Of a stretch of DNA of 64,000 nt, positions 46,289 through 56,541 are shown piece after piece. Under the pieces are notes generated by a model. That model was not told the DNA's origin. It did no database searches and saw nothing but the letters and a program-made list of their open reading frames with translations. The stretch's first letter is position 1. Each line of letters opens with the position of its first letter. Made by a program: the position numbers and the translations under genes. Where the stretch lies: NCBI RefSeq assembly GCF_022129235.1, contig NZ_JADQAI010000004.1, forward strand, positions 62,001 to 126,000, given 5' to 3'. The DNA is from Psychrobacter sp. Ps6. GTDB taxonomy: Bacteria; Pseudomonadota; Gammaproteobacteria; Pseudomonadales; Moraxellaceae.

Positions 46289-46773
46289 GGCGAACTCCTA
46301 ATCTATGAGGTATGAGTTTTTCTCATACCAGTCTGGGCAAGTTGCACGTTTTTGCGGCATGGACACAGCAAGCGGCAGCTTTGCACCAAACAAAACTATA
46401 TGAAGGTTGAGCTGGTTTTGCTGTTATCTAAAGGCAAATAACAGGCTGACCAATTCAGAAAATTTTAAAGCCGACATTTATACCATAAAACAAATGAATA
46501 CTCAAATATTTTTACAATAACTGTTGGATTAAAGGAGGGCTATTATACCCTGAAATAAGCGCGCTATGTTGTTGATTGTTTAATAGTAAAGATTAATTTT
46601 TAGTTGTAAGTTATAACAAAAGTCAGTAAAGTTGCTGTTATATATTTAATACAATCTGTTAATACATCGGTATCACTGTAAATCTAAGTATCATTACCAA
46701 TATTCTTCAATTCTGTGTAATGGTTTTCTGCCTTTTTGCTCGAATAAATTACTGCTCATGCGGAGTCAAAAAC
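46289..46773. other. Divergent region between rpmB and the giant lipoprotein gene
   Basis: 485 AT-rich bases containing the promoters of both flanking genes. A CTGTTAT/ATAACAG hairpin near 46420-46455 is the only notable structure. The ORF track of the lipoprotein gene reaches into it from 46720 but without an SD. Confidence 0.5.
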
Positions 46774-49700
46774 ATGTCATATAGCTCATTGCCTTTTACT
46801 TCTAAGTTATTTCAACTTACTTCTTTGACTTGCGCGCTAGCGTTAGCAGGTTGTGGTGGAGGCGGTGATGGTGACACTGTAGATTCTGTTGCACCTGCAC
46901 CTGACTTAGGGGTTCAGCAGCCTGGCGAAAATAATGGTAGCGATGGCGGCGGAGAGCAAGTGCCAGAGGTTGAGCCTGATTTCTTTTTACAAAAGCTTAG
47001 TACATTACCTACTATCATCGAGCTATCTGATGAGCAGGCTCTTTTCAATGTTACAGTTAAAGCTGCCGAGGTAGGATCAGGTGGTGCGATGATTGGCAAA
47101 GCAGTTACTTTAAAAGTAGTGGATTCTGAAACTAATGGTATCACTATTGAAGGTCAAAGCACTCAAGTGACTGATAGCAATGGTAATGCTGTATATACAC
47201 TAAAGCTGAATCCACAGGCAGTTGCAAATAAAGAAACACTAATAACAGAAGGCTTCACATTGATAGCTACTGCGAATAAAGCGGACGGTACAGCTATCGC
47301 ACCGCAGGAGTTAAAAGTTTCTGTTAGTAGAGAAGGGAGCGGTGATGGTACCCAAGTTATCGAAAGCAAACTCATTGTGAAATCTAGCATTGATACAAAT
47401 TCCGTATCTAACAATCTCTTGAACCCTTATGGAGATAGTGCGGTATTCAGTGTTCAACTTAAAAACGAACAAGGTGCATTGGTTCCAAATGTGGCAGTAG
47501 GTTTGGGACTAGGTTCTATAAAAGGGGTGTCTGTTGAAGCAGCGAGCCAAAACACAGATGCTCGAGGTAATGCAAACTTTATAATACAAATAGATGAAAA
47601 CCTGTCTGCTGCTGAACGTAATACACTTCTACAAGGTATTAACTATGCTATTAGTATCAAAGAAGACAGCGGTGCGACCAAGCTAGTAAATGGAAAGTTA
47701 TCTGTCGCATTACCGATATCTGACTATAATTTAAAAGTTTCAGGAAATTCAACACAGCTTAGTGCTTATGGTGATACACAGCAGCTTACTATCACTGCCT
47801 CACCTAAAAATACAAATGTATCGACTCAAATTAATGGTGCAAAGGCAACAATCAAATTAAATGATGCTCCTAAAGGTGTGAGTCTTGCGAGTGAACAGTT
47901 GGTGTTAGATACCAATGGTCAAGCGACGGTAGCATTAAACATATCACCAACATTGAGCGTCACCGAACGTCAGGAGCTTGCAGACAAAAGTATTAGTTAT
48001 ACTATCGTACTCACAGAACCGAATCGTTCGACAGCAACAGTAAGCTCTTCTAGCGTAGTTATTGTTCCAACTGCGAAGTACAAAATCAACTTCAACGAAA
48101 GCAGCAAAAAAGAGCTATCAAGCTCAGGTGGTAGTGCGGTCATTAGTTTCCGTGTTAATGATAGCCGCGGCGGTGTAGTTGCAGGGCAAAAGGTAATAGC
48201 AAGTTTACCAGCAAGCCTAGCGTCTGCAGGTCTATTAACCTTAGAGAATAATTCAGAACAGACCACTAATGCTAAAGGTGAAGTTAGCTATACGGTACGA
48301 GTTCCTAATAACCTAACAGTGTCACAAAAAGCGAAGCTCGAAAATGCAGGTAGTTTTGCATTGACTGCAAATATAACAGAAGCATCGGGGGTACCGAGCA
48401 CCGTTAATAGTGAGAGTATTCGTATCGGTTCAGATATCGGACAAAGCGATATTACATTGACTGCGCAAAGCGTACCTGCAATTGCAAATATACTAGATGA
48501 GCAGTTTGAATTGCAAATCCTAGGTAAGCGTAAAGATGGCAGCGCTGCTGTGGGACGTACAGTTAAGCTTGTCATTAACGAAGGCTTTACGACAGGTATT
48601 ACCATTCAAGGTAACGAACAAACCACAAATAGCAATGGCGTGGCAGAATTTACCGTTCGTATCAGTCAGAATCTGACCCAAGCACAGCGTGATGAACTAA
48701 TAAAAACAGGTATTGCTTACACCGCAGTATTGACTGATGAAGATGGTACTCAATCCAAAATTATTCAGACAGTAAACGTTGAGCAGCCAGTAACGAGTAT
48801 ACAATTTGCTTCTATTACAACTCCAGAAATTAGTGAATTAGGCGGTAACGGTAACATTGGTGTGAGATTGACATCCAAAGCGAGTAGTGCTCAGCCAGTC
48901 AAAGACAAAGCAGTTACTATCCAGCTAGGTGCAAAAGCATTAGAGTACGGTGTTACAGTTACTCAAACTACAGCGACTACAGATTTTAATGGTGAGGCGA
49001 TTTTTGCTATTAATGTACCTGAAGGTTTGACAGCTGTACAGCGAGAGGATTTAAAGAATACAGGTATCAACTATCAGCTAACTTATGTTGAAAACAACGT
49101 TTCTTATAAGTCAGAGATACAGAAAGTAAAAATCACTACGCCTAACGTTAGTTTAAATATCTTGAACGCCACCAATAACATCGATAATCAAGCAGGATAT
49201 ATCCTAAACAATGTGGGTAGTACTGCCACTATCCAAGCACAGCTAAATAATCAGTCATCTGGTGAGCAAGTCACTAATCAGACAGTGAAGTTGATATTTG
49301 ATAATCCACAATTAGCAAGCCTGCTCACAGTAAATGGTCAGCTTGGATCATCAAATATCATTGCTAGTACAAATGCCAATGGTTTGGTTAGCTTTAATGT
49401 TGTAGTTCCAAATAACTTGAATGATGAGCAAAAAGAAGCGCTTAGCAAGCAAGTATTGACCGCCACTTTGACAGAGACATTGACTGGCAAGCAACAACAA
49501 ATCAAGGTTAAAGTTCAATCTATGACAGCGGCTATCTCTTTACTGGGTAATCCAGTAAGTGCTTTAAACCTAAATGGTGGTGAAACACAGGTTGAAGTGA
49601 TAGCAGAAGATAACAAAGGCAATGTGATTAGCGGACAAAAAGTATTCCTCGCACTGCCAGCATCTGTTGCTAGTAAAGGGATTACTTTGGTTTCAGGTGG

Positions 49701-52464
49701 CAGTCAGACTACTGATGATTCAGGCAAAGCAGTCTTTACTATTGCTGTACCTAATAATCTAACCGATGCTCAAAAGGCGGCAATAGGCGAAAGCTTTGTG
49801 GTGGCATTATCAGCAGCTGATAGTAGTGGGAACATTGTGACGCAGACAAGTACTGTTGAGACAGTGATTCCAGATCTTAATGGTACGTCTGAAAGCCTTG
49901 CCATCGGTGCAAATAAAGTCGTCAATACCAGAGGAGATACATTCAAGGTCTTTGTGCGAGTTGCTAATAACATCAAAGGCAACGCTGACAATGCCGACAA
50001 GACTATAGGTATTGCCAATCGTAAAGTTGAACTATATGTTGACGATTTTCTACAAACTGGCGTAACTATTAGCAATAACATTGTTACAACTAATGGTGAC
50101 GGTGTGGCAACTTTTGACCTTACATTGGAAGATGGTGCTAGCGTTAACCAAGAAGTTCTAAAAAAGGATGGTATTCGATTAACAGCGAAAACGATAACAG
50201 CAGAAAATGTCGAGCTAGAGCAAAAATACACTGTCGCAGTGGATACGTCTACAATTGAGAGTTACCAGCTAATAGCGTCTTCTGATAAGCCAACATTGAC
50301 TACAGGTGGCGACCAAACCCAAGCTTCATTCATCGTAACAGATAATAACGGTGGTATTCTCACAGGTGTGCCAGTACAGTTAAGCATCGAAAACCTAGAG
50401 TCAAGCGGAGCAGCATTGACCACATCGAGCACAGTTGTAAGCGATAGTAGTGGTCGGGTTGATGTGGGTGTATTGTTAGCAGCTAATAGTATCAATGCTC
50501 GCCTGAATCATAGTGTCGTGATTAATGCCAAAATCGTCACGCCGCAATATGATGTAGATGGTAATGTCAATATGCAGGTGCGTGAACAAAAGTCTCTGAG
50601 CTTATCTGCAATTGGTACAACACTCACCCTTACAGCATCTGAGAAAAACCTCAAGGATAATAGTACAACCACCCTGTCTTCTACTTTAACTGATGGGACG
50701 GGACTTGCGATTGCAAATGCCAATGTAGAACTCATTGATACTGACGGTAACCTTATTGCTGATGATGCAACCGCGATCACTGATGCAGAAGGTAAAGCTA
50801 GCTTTACTGTCAACGAAAGTGATTTGAGCTTTGATAGCAATGGTAACTTACGTGTTTTTGTGAGAGCAGTGGGTGAGCGAGAGCTGACCACGCAGCGTAG
50901 TACCAGTAGCATTGATTTGGTTAAGGTATCGCAAGCAGGTATTAGCTTCATCGATATTGAAGATGTTTACGATGTTAATATGGCTCAGAATATTAATATA
51001 CAGATTCGCACTAACTCTGTAGCTGAGGCGAATGCACTTATTGGTAAGCTCTTAGAAGTACAAACAACGATTGGAACGTTTGCGAACAATGATGTCATCT
51101 CGACCCAAGCGATAACAGCTGCGAATATTCAAGGTAATATTATTACAGTTCCAGTCGTACTGAATTCTCCACTTGCTGGCACAGCAGTATTGCAGGCGAC
51201 GGTACTTGGTGAGATGAATAACGGTCAGCTCAAGTATCAAACAACCGTGGATACGCGTTTTAGAGCCACTACGCCAGCTAAGATACTGTTCCAAGCGGTA
51301 AGATCAGTGATTACGCCAGGTAGTAGTACCGAGCTTGTCGCAACCGTCAAAGATAAAAATGATGTGCCTGTAGAAGGACAGACAGTCGTCTTTAGCCGTG
51401 CTTCTGATTCCTCAGCAGGACGATTGTCTGCTGCAACTGCTATTACTGATAGTAAAGGTCAAGCACGTGTAGTGTATTTGGCAAACGCCAGCTCACCGAT
51501 CAATGGTGTGACTCTAAACGCTCGACTATTGAATGACCCTAACAATATTGGTAGCAAGTCCACTACTATTACCGTGTCAAAAGATGCTGTTTATACGACA
51601 TTGACGTTTGCTAATAAAATATCTTCTGACGACATCTACTACACAGTTCGTGGCTCGATATCGGTTATGGATGGCTCAGGACAGGCCGTTGCTAACAAAG
51701 AGGTATCCATCAAGTCTTATGCAGTGGAGTACGCACAAGGTCGCGTGTGTCTGCTAGATAGTAGCACTTCGTATCAAGGGGCTAATATAGTAGATGGAGA
51801 AGGTAACATCAGTACGCCAGAACCTAAAACATTCTCTGAAAAATCTGCCATTTTGTTACGGTCTAACTGGATTACGAGTGAAGACAGTCCGGAGTATAAT
51901 TACATCTTGGATAATGACGATGATGTAAACAACAATGGTGTACTGGATACCATTAACCCAGTTGCTATTATTGGTGGAACATTTGCTGATGACGGCTATT
52001 CTTTTATCACTGACGCAGAAGGACGTGCTGATTTCCAAGTTCGCTATCCTATCCGCTATTCAAACTGGGTAAAAGTCAGATTCGATGCATCAACCTTCTT
52101 AAATGGTAGTGAAAACACCCAAAGCCTGAACTATTCGCTACCATACTTGGATGGTGACTTGGATATCGTTGATGATACCTTATTCAGCCCTTGGATCGCA
52201 GATGCGAGCCCGTTTGGTCCAGGTAATGCAACCTGTGTGAATAGCTTGAGTGTTAATATCGATGCCGAAAAAGATACTACGAAAGTGATACTTTCACCAT
52301 ATCAGCCAAGCTATGCAGTATCGATTAATGGTGTCGGACCAAATACACAATCGCAAGGTTATAACAGTTATATTGTAGACTTCAATCAAGCGTTTGAATT
52401 AGGGGCCACATTAGGAATCGTTAGTAACGGAGTAGGTTTTACCAGAACTATAAAGGTTGAATAA
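46774..52464 (+). CDS. Giant repetitive Ig-like-domain lipoprotein
   Basis: About 1896 aa from ATG 46774 (GGAG at 46762). The signal peptide ends in the lipobox LALAGCGG, then a Gly/Asp-rich linker, so the protein is predicted to be lipid-anchored, probably outer-membrane and surface-exposed. The rest is about a dozen Ig-like (Big-type) repeats of about 110-120 residues. Each carries a turn of the type TTDxNGxAxF followed, in most, by a helix of the type NLTxxQRxxL and a strand (GIxYTxxL). The last ~400 residues lose this helix and end in a compact non-repetitive domain (SSTSYQGANIVDG onward) with a DDDVNNNGVLD Ca-like loop. Likely an invasin- or intimin-like adhesin. No catalytic motif seen. 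Confidence 0.8.
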   Translation: MSYSSLPFTSKLFQLTSLTCALALAGCGGGGDGDTVDSVAPAPDLGVQQPGENNGSDGGGEQVPEVEPDFFLQKLSTLPTIIELSDEQALFNVTVKAAEVGSGGAMIGKAVTLKVVDSETNGITIEGQSTQVTDSNGNAVYTLKLNPQAVANKETLITEGFTLIATANKADGTAIAPQELKVSVSREGSGDGTQVIESKLIVKSSIDTNSVSNNLLNPYGDSAVFSVQLKNEQGALVPNVAVGLGLGSIKGVSVEAASQNTDARGNANFIIQIDENLSAAERNTLLQGINYAISIKEDSGATKLVNGKLSVALPISDYNLKVSGNSTQLSAYGDTQQLTITASPKNTNVSTQINGAKATIKLNDAPKGVSLASEQLVLDTNGQATVALNISPTLSVTERQELADKSISYTIVLTEPNRSTATVSSSSVVIVPTAKYKINFNESSKKELSSSGGSAVISFRVNDSRGGVVAGQKVIASLPASLASAGLLTLENNSEQTTNAKGEVSYTVRVPNNLTVSQKAKLENAGSFALTANITEASGVPSTVNSESIRIGSDIGQSDITLTAQSVPAIANILDEQFELQILGKRKDGSAAVGRTVKLVINEGFTTGITIQGNEQTTNSNGVAEFTVRISQNLTQAQRDELIKTGIAYTAVLTDEDGTQSKIIQTVNVEQPVTSIQFASITTPEISELGGNGNIGVRLTSKASSAQPVKDKAVTIQLGAKALEYGVTVTQTTATTDFNGEAIFAINVPEGLTAVQREDLKNTGINYQLTYVENNVSYKSEIQKVKITTPNVSLNILNATNNIDNQAGYILNNVGSTATIQAQLNNQSSGEQVTNQTVKLIFDNPQLASLLTVNGQLGSSNIIASTNANGLVSFNVVVPNNLNDEQKEALSKQVLTATLTETLTGKQQQIKVKVQSMTAAISLLGNPVSALNLNGGETQVEVIAEDNKGNVISGQKVFLALPASVASKGITLVSGGSQTTDDSGKAVFTIAVPNNLTDAQKAAIGESFVVALSAADSSGNIVTQTSTVETVIPDLNGTSESLAIGANKVVNTRGDTFKVFVRVANNIKGNADNADKTIGIANRKVELYVDDFLQTGVTISNNIVTTNGDGVATFDLTLEDGASVNQEVLKKDGIRLTAKTITAENVELEQKYTVAVDTSTIESYQLIASSDKPTLTTGGDQTQASFIVTDNNGGILTGVPVQLSIENLESSGAALTTSSTVVSDSSGRVDVGVLLAANSINARLNHSVVINAKIVTPQYDVDGNVNMQVREQKSLSLSAIGTTLTLTASEKNLKDNSTTTLSSTLTDGTGLAIANANVELIDTDGNLIADDATAITDAEGKASFTVNESDLSFDSNGNLRVFVRAVGERELTTQRSTSSIDLVKVSQAGISFIDIEDVYDVNMAQNINIQIRTNSVAEANALIGKLLEVQTTIGTFANNDVISTQAITAANIQGNIITVPVVLNSPLAGTAVLQATVLGEMNNGQLKYQTTVDTRFRATTPAKILFQAVRSVITPGSSTELVATVKDKNDVPVEGQTVVFSRASDSSAGRLSAATAITDSKGQARVVYLANASSPINGVTLNARLLNDPNNIGSKSTTITVSKDAVYTTLTFANKISSDDIYYTVRGSISVMDGSGQAVANKEVSIKSYAVEYAQGRVCLLDSSTSYQGANIVDGEGNISTPEPKTFSEKSAILLRSNWITSEDSPEYNYILDNDDDVNNNGVLDTINPVAIIGGTFADDGYSFITDAEGRADFQVRYPIRYSNWVKVRFDASTFLNGSENTQSLNYSLPYLDGDLDIVDDTLFSPWIADASPFGPGNATCVNSLSVNIDAEKDTTKVILSPYQPSYAVSINGVGPNTQSQGYNSYIVDFNQAFELGATLGIVSNGVGFTRTIKVE

Positions 52465-52493
52465 TATTAGTCAATATTGAAAGTTGATATTTT

Positions 52494-52527
52494 AAAACCC
52501 TTGACCACATGTCAGGGGTTTTTGTTT
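52494..52527 (+). terminator. Intrinsic terminator after the giant lipoprotein gene
   Basis: AAAACCCTTGAC and GTCAGGGGTTTT pair over a five-base loop (one wobble) with a T-rich tail, 30 bases past the stop. Confidence 0.85.
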
Positions 52528-52657
52528 TATGGAGTTAAATAACCAAAAACAACTAACTCGCTCAGCAAAGCATCGCAAAAAAGATTAAAATAACCGGCTT
52601 ACTACGCTGCCAGCAATTTTTCAGCGATCAGTCATCACTTCTTATATTGGGCGTATT

Positions 52658-53587
52658 ATGTCAGACAATACCAAACCGGTTTCATCATCAAATACAACAA
52701 ACACAGCCTCACAGAGCAAGCAGATCCCTAGCTTTACTGATACAGCGACGCTACTCATTAAATGCAAAGATCAGGCTGGCATCGTGCAAGCAGTCTCTGA
52801 ATTTATTCATCGTTACGGCGCGAATATCATCACCTTAGATCAGTATTCGACGGCTCATGAAGGCGGTCAGTACTTCATGCGTTTGGAGTTTGCTTTGGCA
52901 GGTCTGAGCGATATCATCGATAACTTTGAGGCCAGCTTTGCGCATACTGTGGCTAAGCGCCATAACATGGACTGGCGTCTACATAACAATGCCACGAAAA
53001 CCAAAGTAGGTATTTTGGTGTCAAAGTTTGATCACGCGTTATTAGACTTATTATGGCGACATCAGCGTGGCTTGCTAGATTGCGAGATTACTTGCGTGGT
53101 GAGTAACCATCCTGATTTACAACAAGCGGTTGAAAACTTCGGCATTACCTTTCACCATGTGCCCGTGACCAAAGAGAATAAGGTAGAAGCGGAGAAGCAA
53201 ATTCATAAGCTGATGGTAGGTAATGACTTACTGGTGTTAGCGCGTTATATGCAGATTCTATCGTCTGATTTCGTGAAGCGTTGGCCGATGCAAGTGATTA
53301 ATATTCATCACTCATTTTTGCCTGCGTTTGTGGGTGCAGATCCTTATCGTCAGGCTTATGATAAAGGCGTTAAGCTCATTGGGGCAACTGCGCACTATGT
53401 CACAGCGGAGCTTGATCAAGGCCCTATCATTGAGCAGGATGTGCACCGCGTGACCCACCGCCAAGGGGTAACAGAGTTGCGTGCGATTGGACGTGATATC
53501 GAACGCAATGTATTGGCTCGTGCTGTCAATTGGCATGTGCAAAACCGTGTGATTGTGGCAGGTAACAAGACCGTAGTTTTTAACTAG
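52658..53587 (+). CDS. purU: Formyltetrahydrofolate deformylase
   Basis: Hydrolyses 10-formyl-THF to formate and THF, balancing one-carbon pools. It has an N-terminal ACT domain (TATLLIKCKDQAGIVQAVSE) and a C-terminal formyltransferase fold with TKVGILVSKFDHALLDLLW, the VINIHHSFLPAFVGADPY motif and GATAHYVTAELDQGPII, including the catalytic Asn-His-Asp triad type. The length of 309 aa includes a ~25-residue polar start. A bidirectional terminator follows. Confidence 0.95.
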   Translation: MSDNTKPVSSSNTTNTASQSKQIPSFTDTATLLIKCKDQAGIVQAVSEFIHRYGANIITLDQYSTAHEGGQYFMRLEFALAGLSDIIDNFEASFAHTVAKRHNMDWRLHNNATKTKVGILVSKFDHALLDLLWRHQRGLLDCEITCVVSNHPDLQQAVENFGITFHHVPVTKENKVEAEKQIHKLMVGNDLLVLARYMQILSSDFVKRWPMQVINIHHSFLPAFVGADPYRQAYDKGVKLIGATAHYVTAELDQGPIIEQDVHRVTHRQGVTELRAIGRDIERNVLARAVNWHVQNRVIVAGNKTVVFN

Positions 53588-53616
53588 TAAAATTCCGTAA
53601 AAAACCAATTCAAAAG

Positions 53617-53660
53617 TAAAAAAGGCGGTCAGTAGTAACAGTTACTGACCGCCTTTTTTA
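53617..53660. terminator. Bidirectional intrinsic terminator
   Basis: TAAAAAAGGCGGTCAGTA and TACTGACCGCCTTTTTTA form an 18-bp perfect stem over an eight-base loop, with T runs in both directions. Shared by purU and the ypjD-like gene. Confidence 0.93.
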
Positions 53661-53672
53661 TAATGTGATATT

Positions 53673-54464
53673 TTATATCAGCATTTCCAAAACAAACTTA
53701 CTACCCACAAAGCCAATCGCCAACAGAATAAAGGCATAAATAGTGATATTCGCCGCACGTTTGCCTCGCCATCCTGCGCGCCAATTGCCAAGCAGCAACG
53801 TACCAAATAATAACCACGATAGCAGACTAAATACTGTTTTGTGCACAATGTGCTGTGCCATCAAATCTTCGACATAGATAAACCCGATGCCCAGTGCGAT
53901 ACTAAGCAGCACAAAGCCCACCAAAAGCATATCGAATAATAGACTCTCCATACTTTGTAATGAGGGTAATTTATTGACCCAAAATCGGTGAATGGTATGA
54001 TGCTTAAGCTCGCGAATTTGTAGACGCAAAAATAGCGCTTGTACTGCCGCCATCAACAGCACACAATAGGCCGCTAATGATAATAGGATATGAGTTTCAA
54101 GACCGACACTGACGTCAGTAAGCGGTTGATAGGGTGCGCGGCCAATATAGCCGACGGTCATACCTATTAGTGCAGTAGGCGCAGCCAAAATACCAAGGCT
54201 CAGAATAGGGCGGTACAGACAAAACAGCAGATAAAAGAATAAGAAGAATAAACTGGTCAGGCTAATGATATTGAACAAATTGAAATTCAGACCATAAAGC
54301 GTCACAACATATGGATAAAGTAAGGTCGCATGTGCGGCCATCCCTACCAATAAAAGCCCCAAACTGATGCCTTTATGAATAGGTTTGTCCTGAATCAGTG
54401 CCCAACCAATGTGGAGACTGACTAAGACATAGGCCATGCTAGCAAGTAAGAATGCAAGGTGCAC
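53673..54464 (-). CDS. ypjD: Cytochrome c assembly-family membrane protein (YpjD-like)
   Basis: 263 aa with about eight hydrophobic helices. The central segment TDVSVGLETHILLSLAAYCVLLMAA and the terminal KTVFSLLSWLLFGTLL-NWRAGWRGKRA match the CcsA/HemX-type cytochrome c assembly family. Its position divergently upstream of ffh is the conserved ypjD-ffh arrangement. Exact function is unknown. E. coli YpjD is an uncharacterised inner-membrane protein. The WGTRW-like haem-handling motif of true CcsA is not obvious. Confidence 0.78.
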   Translation of the reverse strand: MHLAFLLASMAYVLVSLHIGWALIQDKPIHKGISLGLLLVGMAAHATLLYPYVVTLYGLNFNLFNIISLTSLFFLFFYLLFCLYRPILSLGILAAPTALIGMTVGYIGRAPYQPLTDVSVGLETHILLSLAAYCVLLMAAVQALFLRLQIRELKHHTIHRFWVNKLPSLQSMESLLFDMLLVGFVLLSIALGIGFIYVEDLMAQHIVHKTVFSLLSWLLFGTLLLGNWRAGWRGKRAANITIYAFILLAIGFVGSKFVLEMLI

Positions 54465-54929
54465 AGATAAAAAGCCTCATCTTGAACTGAGCATAAACTG
54501 CCGCTCAATGTGTCGCTAAAATAGTATTATCAGAATGATTAGAATAATCGTCCAATTTATCATAAAATGGGTGCCAGTTGAGTACCATCTTGATTATTCC
54601 TTATAAATGTTTGCCAAGGCTGCAATGAGCAAAATATAAAATCAGTCGCTTATAAATAGTCACTGACAAGAAATCACTGATAAGAAATCACTTATAAAGA
54701 TAAGAACTGAGTCTTTTGCAAAACCACTATAAGTTTTGAGCCGTGTTGATGCTATAGTATTGATAATATGATTTTTTATACATTTCTTATCAGAGAAACT
54801 CCAGTATTTGATAGTCCATCCTAATAGTATTGATGAACCATTTGAATCGTTTGATTCGCCACTATTTTATTGAAAGCTATTTTAATTGCGTATTATTTAA
54901 TTGAAAACCATTTTAATTGAGAGTTATTT
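54465..54929. other. Divergent ypjD-like / ffh intergenic region
   Basis: 465 AT-rich bases with two sets of short tandem repeats (54661-54688 and 54871-54932). No ORF or RNA gene seen. Confidence 0.6.
54661..54688. repeat. 14-base tandem repeat upstream of ffh
   Basis: CACTGACAAGAAAT and CACTGATAAGAAAT in tandem with a degraded third copy (CACTTATAAAGAT). One mismatch between the first two. Confidence 0.55.
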
Positions 54930-54932
54930 ATG
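54871..54932 (+). repeat. 31-base tandem repeat overlapping the ffh start
   Basis: Two 31-base units, the first beginning TGAAAGCTATTTTAATTGCG and the second TGAAAACCATTTTAATTGAG. The second unit runs into the ffh start codon at 54930 and supplies its SD-like GAGAG. Confidence 0.6.
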
Positions 54933-56474
54933 TTTGATACCTTAACAGAACGCTTATCGTCCAGCCTACGTAATATCGTGGGTACGGGGCAGTTGACCGA
55001 AGACAATATCAAAGACACCCTGCGTGAAGTACGTATGGCATTGTTAGAAGCTGACGTAGCACTGCCTGTCACTCGTGATTTCGTCAAACGCGTCAAAGAG
55101 CAAGCACTGGGTGCTGAAGTGCTCAAAGAGCTAGCACCCGGTCAAGCCTTTGTCAAAATCGTACACGATGAGCTGACCGAAATGATGGGCAGTGCCAACC
55201 AGCAGCTAGAGATGACAGGGAAACCACCTGTTGTTTATTTACTAGCAGGTTTGCAAGGTGCTGGTAAGACCACGACGGCTGGTAAATTGGCAAAATATCT
55301 ACAAGAACGCCAAAAGAAAAAAGTCATGCTGGTATCGGCTGACGTCTATCGTCCAGCTGCGATCAAACAGCTTGAGCAAGTCGCAGGTCAGGTAAATGCT
55401 AAGTTTGTGAATTCAAGCACGGATGAGAATCCAATTGATATCGCAAAGCGTGCCATCGAAGAAGCCAAAATCCAGTATCAAGATATTCTGATCATTGATA
55501 CCGCGGGTCGTCTACATATCGATGATACCATGATGGATGAAATTAAGGCTCTAACGGCTGCGGTTAATCCATCTGAGACACTATTTGTCGTCGATGCAAT
55601 GACGGGTCAAGATGCCGCCAATACCGCAAAAGCCTTTAATGATGCGTTGCCATTGACGGGTGTTATCTTAACCAAGACTGACGGTGACGCTCGCGGCGGC
55701 GCGGCGCTCTCTGTACGCGCTATCACAGGTAAGCCAATTAAATTCTTGGGTCGCGGTGAAAAACTCGACGAGCTAGAGCTGTTCCACCCTGAGCGTATTG
55801 CCCAGCGCATTCTTGGTATGGGTGACGTACTGAGTTTGGTCGAAGAAGTTGAGCAAAAAATCGACCGTGATAAAGCCGAAAAAATGGCGAAAAAGATGCA
55901 AAAGGGCGGTGATTTCGACCTTGAGGATCTATTAACCCAGTTCCAGCAGATGAAAAGTATGGGCGGCATGGCAGGCTTCTTAGATAAGATGCCAGGTATG
56001 GGCGGCTCAGACATGCAAAAAGCCGTCGAAGATGCCAAACCAGAAGAAAAGGTGCGTGAGATGGAAGCATTAATCAACTCAATGACGCCTTTTGAGCGCA
56101 AAAACCCTGATAAGATTAACCCAAGTCGTAAGCGCCGTATTGCTGCAGGTTCAGGTCGTGAAATCCAAGACGTCAACCGTTTGCTTAAGCAGCATAAGCA
56201 AATGGCAAAAATGATGAAAATGATCTCAAAGCCTGAAGGCATTAGTAAAATGATGAAGTCTATGCAAGGACTAATGCGTGGCGGCAGCGCAGGCGGCGGT
56301 GGCGGCGGTCCATTGTTTGGCGGCGGCCAGCAAAGCGCTAAGGATGTGAACCCAGAACAAATGGCTAAGCAAATGGGACTGGATCCGAACAATATGCCAA
56401 GCACCGAAGAGATGCAAAAGCAGATACAAGAAATGCAAAACCAAGCGCCTAAGAAGTTTAAAACACGCTTTTAA
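54930..56474 (+). CDS. ffh: Signal recognition particle protein Ffh
   Basis: SRP54 homologue that binds signal sequences and 4.5S RNA and docks on FtsY. 514 aa: N domain (FDTLTERLSSSLRNIVG), G domain with P-loop LLAGLQGAGKTTTAGKLA, DTAGRLHIDD and LTKTDGDARGGAA, and a Met-rich M domain (about 330-460) with RKRRIAAGSGREIQDVN and KQHKQMAKMMKMI. The tail is Gly-rich, then KKFKTRF. This tail is a little longer than usual. A terminator follows. Confidence 0.97.
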   Translation: MFDTLTERLSSSLRNIVGTGQLTEDNIKDTLREVRMALLEADVALPVTRDFVKRVKEQALGAEVLKELAPGQAFVKIVHDELTEMMGSANQQLEMTGKPPVVYLLAGLQGAGKTTTAGKLAKYLQERQKKKVMLVSADVYRPAAIKQLEQVAGQVNAKFVNSSTDENPIDIAKRAIEEAKIQYQDILIIDTAGRLHIDDTMMDEIKALTAAVNPSETLFVVDAMTGQDAANTAKAFNDALPLTGVILTKTDGDARGGAALSVRAITGKPIKFLGRGEKLDELELFHPERIAQRILGMGDVLSLVEEVEQKIDRDKAEKMAKKMQKGGDFDLEDLLTQFQQMKSMGGMAGFLDKMPGMGGSDMQKAVEDAKPEEKVREMEALINSMTPFERKNPDKINPSRKRRIAAGSGREIQDVNRLLKQHKQMAKMMKMISKPEGISKMMKSMQGLMRGGSAGGGGGGPLFGGGQQSAKDVNPEQMAKQMGLDPNNMPSTEEMQKQIQEMQNQAPKKFKTRF

Positions 56475-56510
56475 GCCATCGTGATGTATACTGAAAGCAT
56501 TTTATATAGG

Positions 56511-56541
56511 CCCTAAAGCTACCCAAGCTTTAGGGTTTTTT
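56511..56541 (+). terminator. Intrinsic terminator after ffh
   Basis: CCCTAAAGCT and AGCTTTAGGG pair over a five-base loop with TTTTTT after. Confidence 0.92.

Noticed and set aside
55607-56404. 265-codon minus-strand ORF opposite ffh
   Set aside because: It lies fully inside ffh and reads as low-complexity Pro/Ser/Ile sequence, the shadow of the Gly/Met-rich M domain. No SD or recognisable family.
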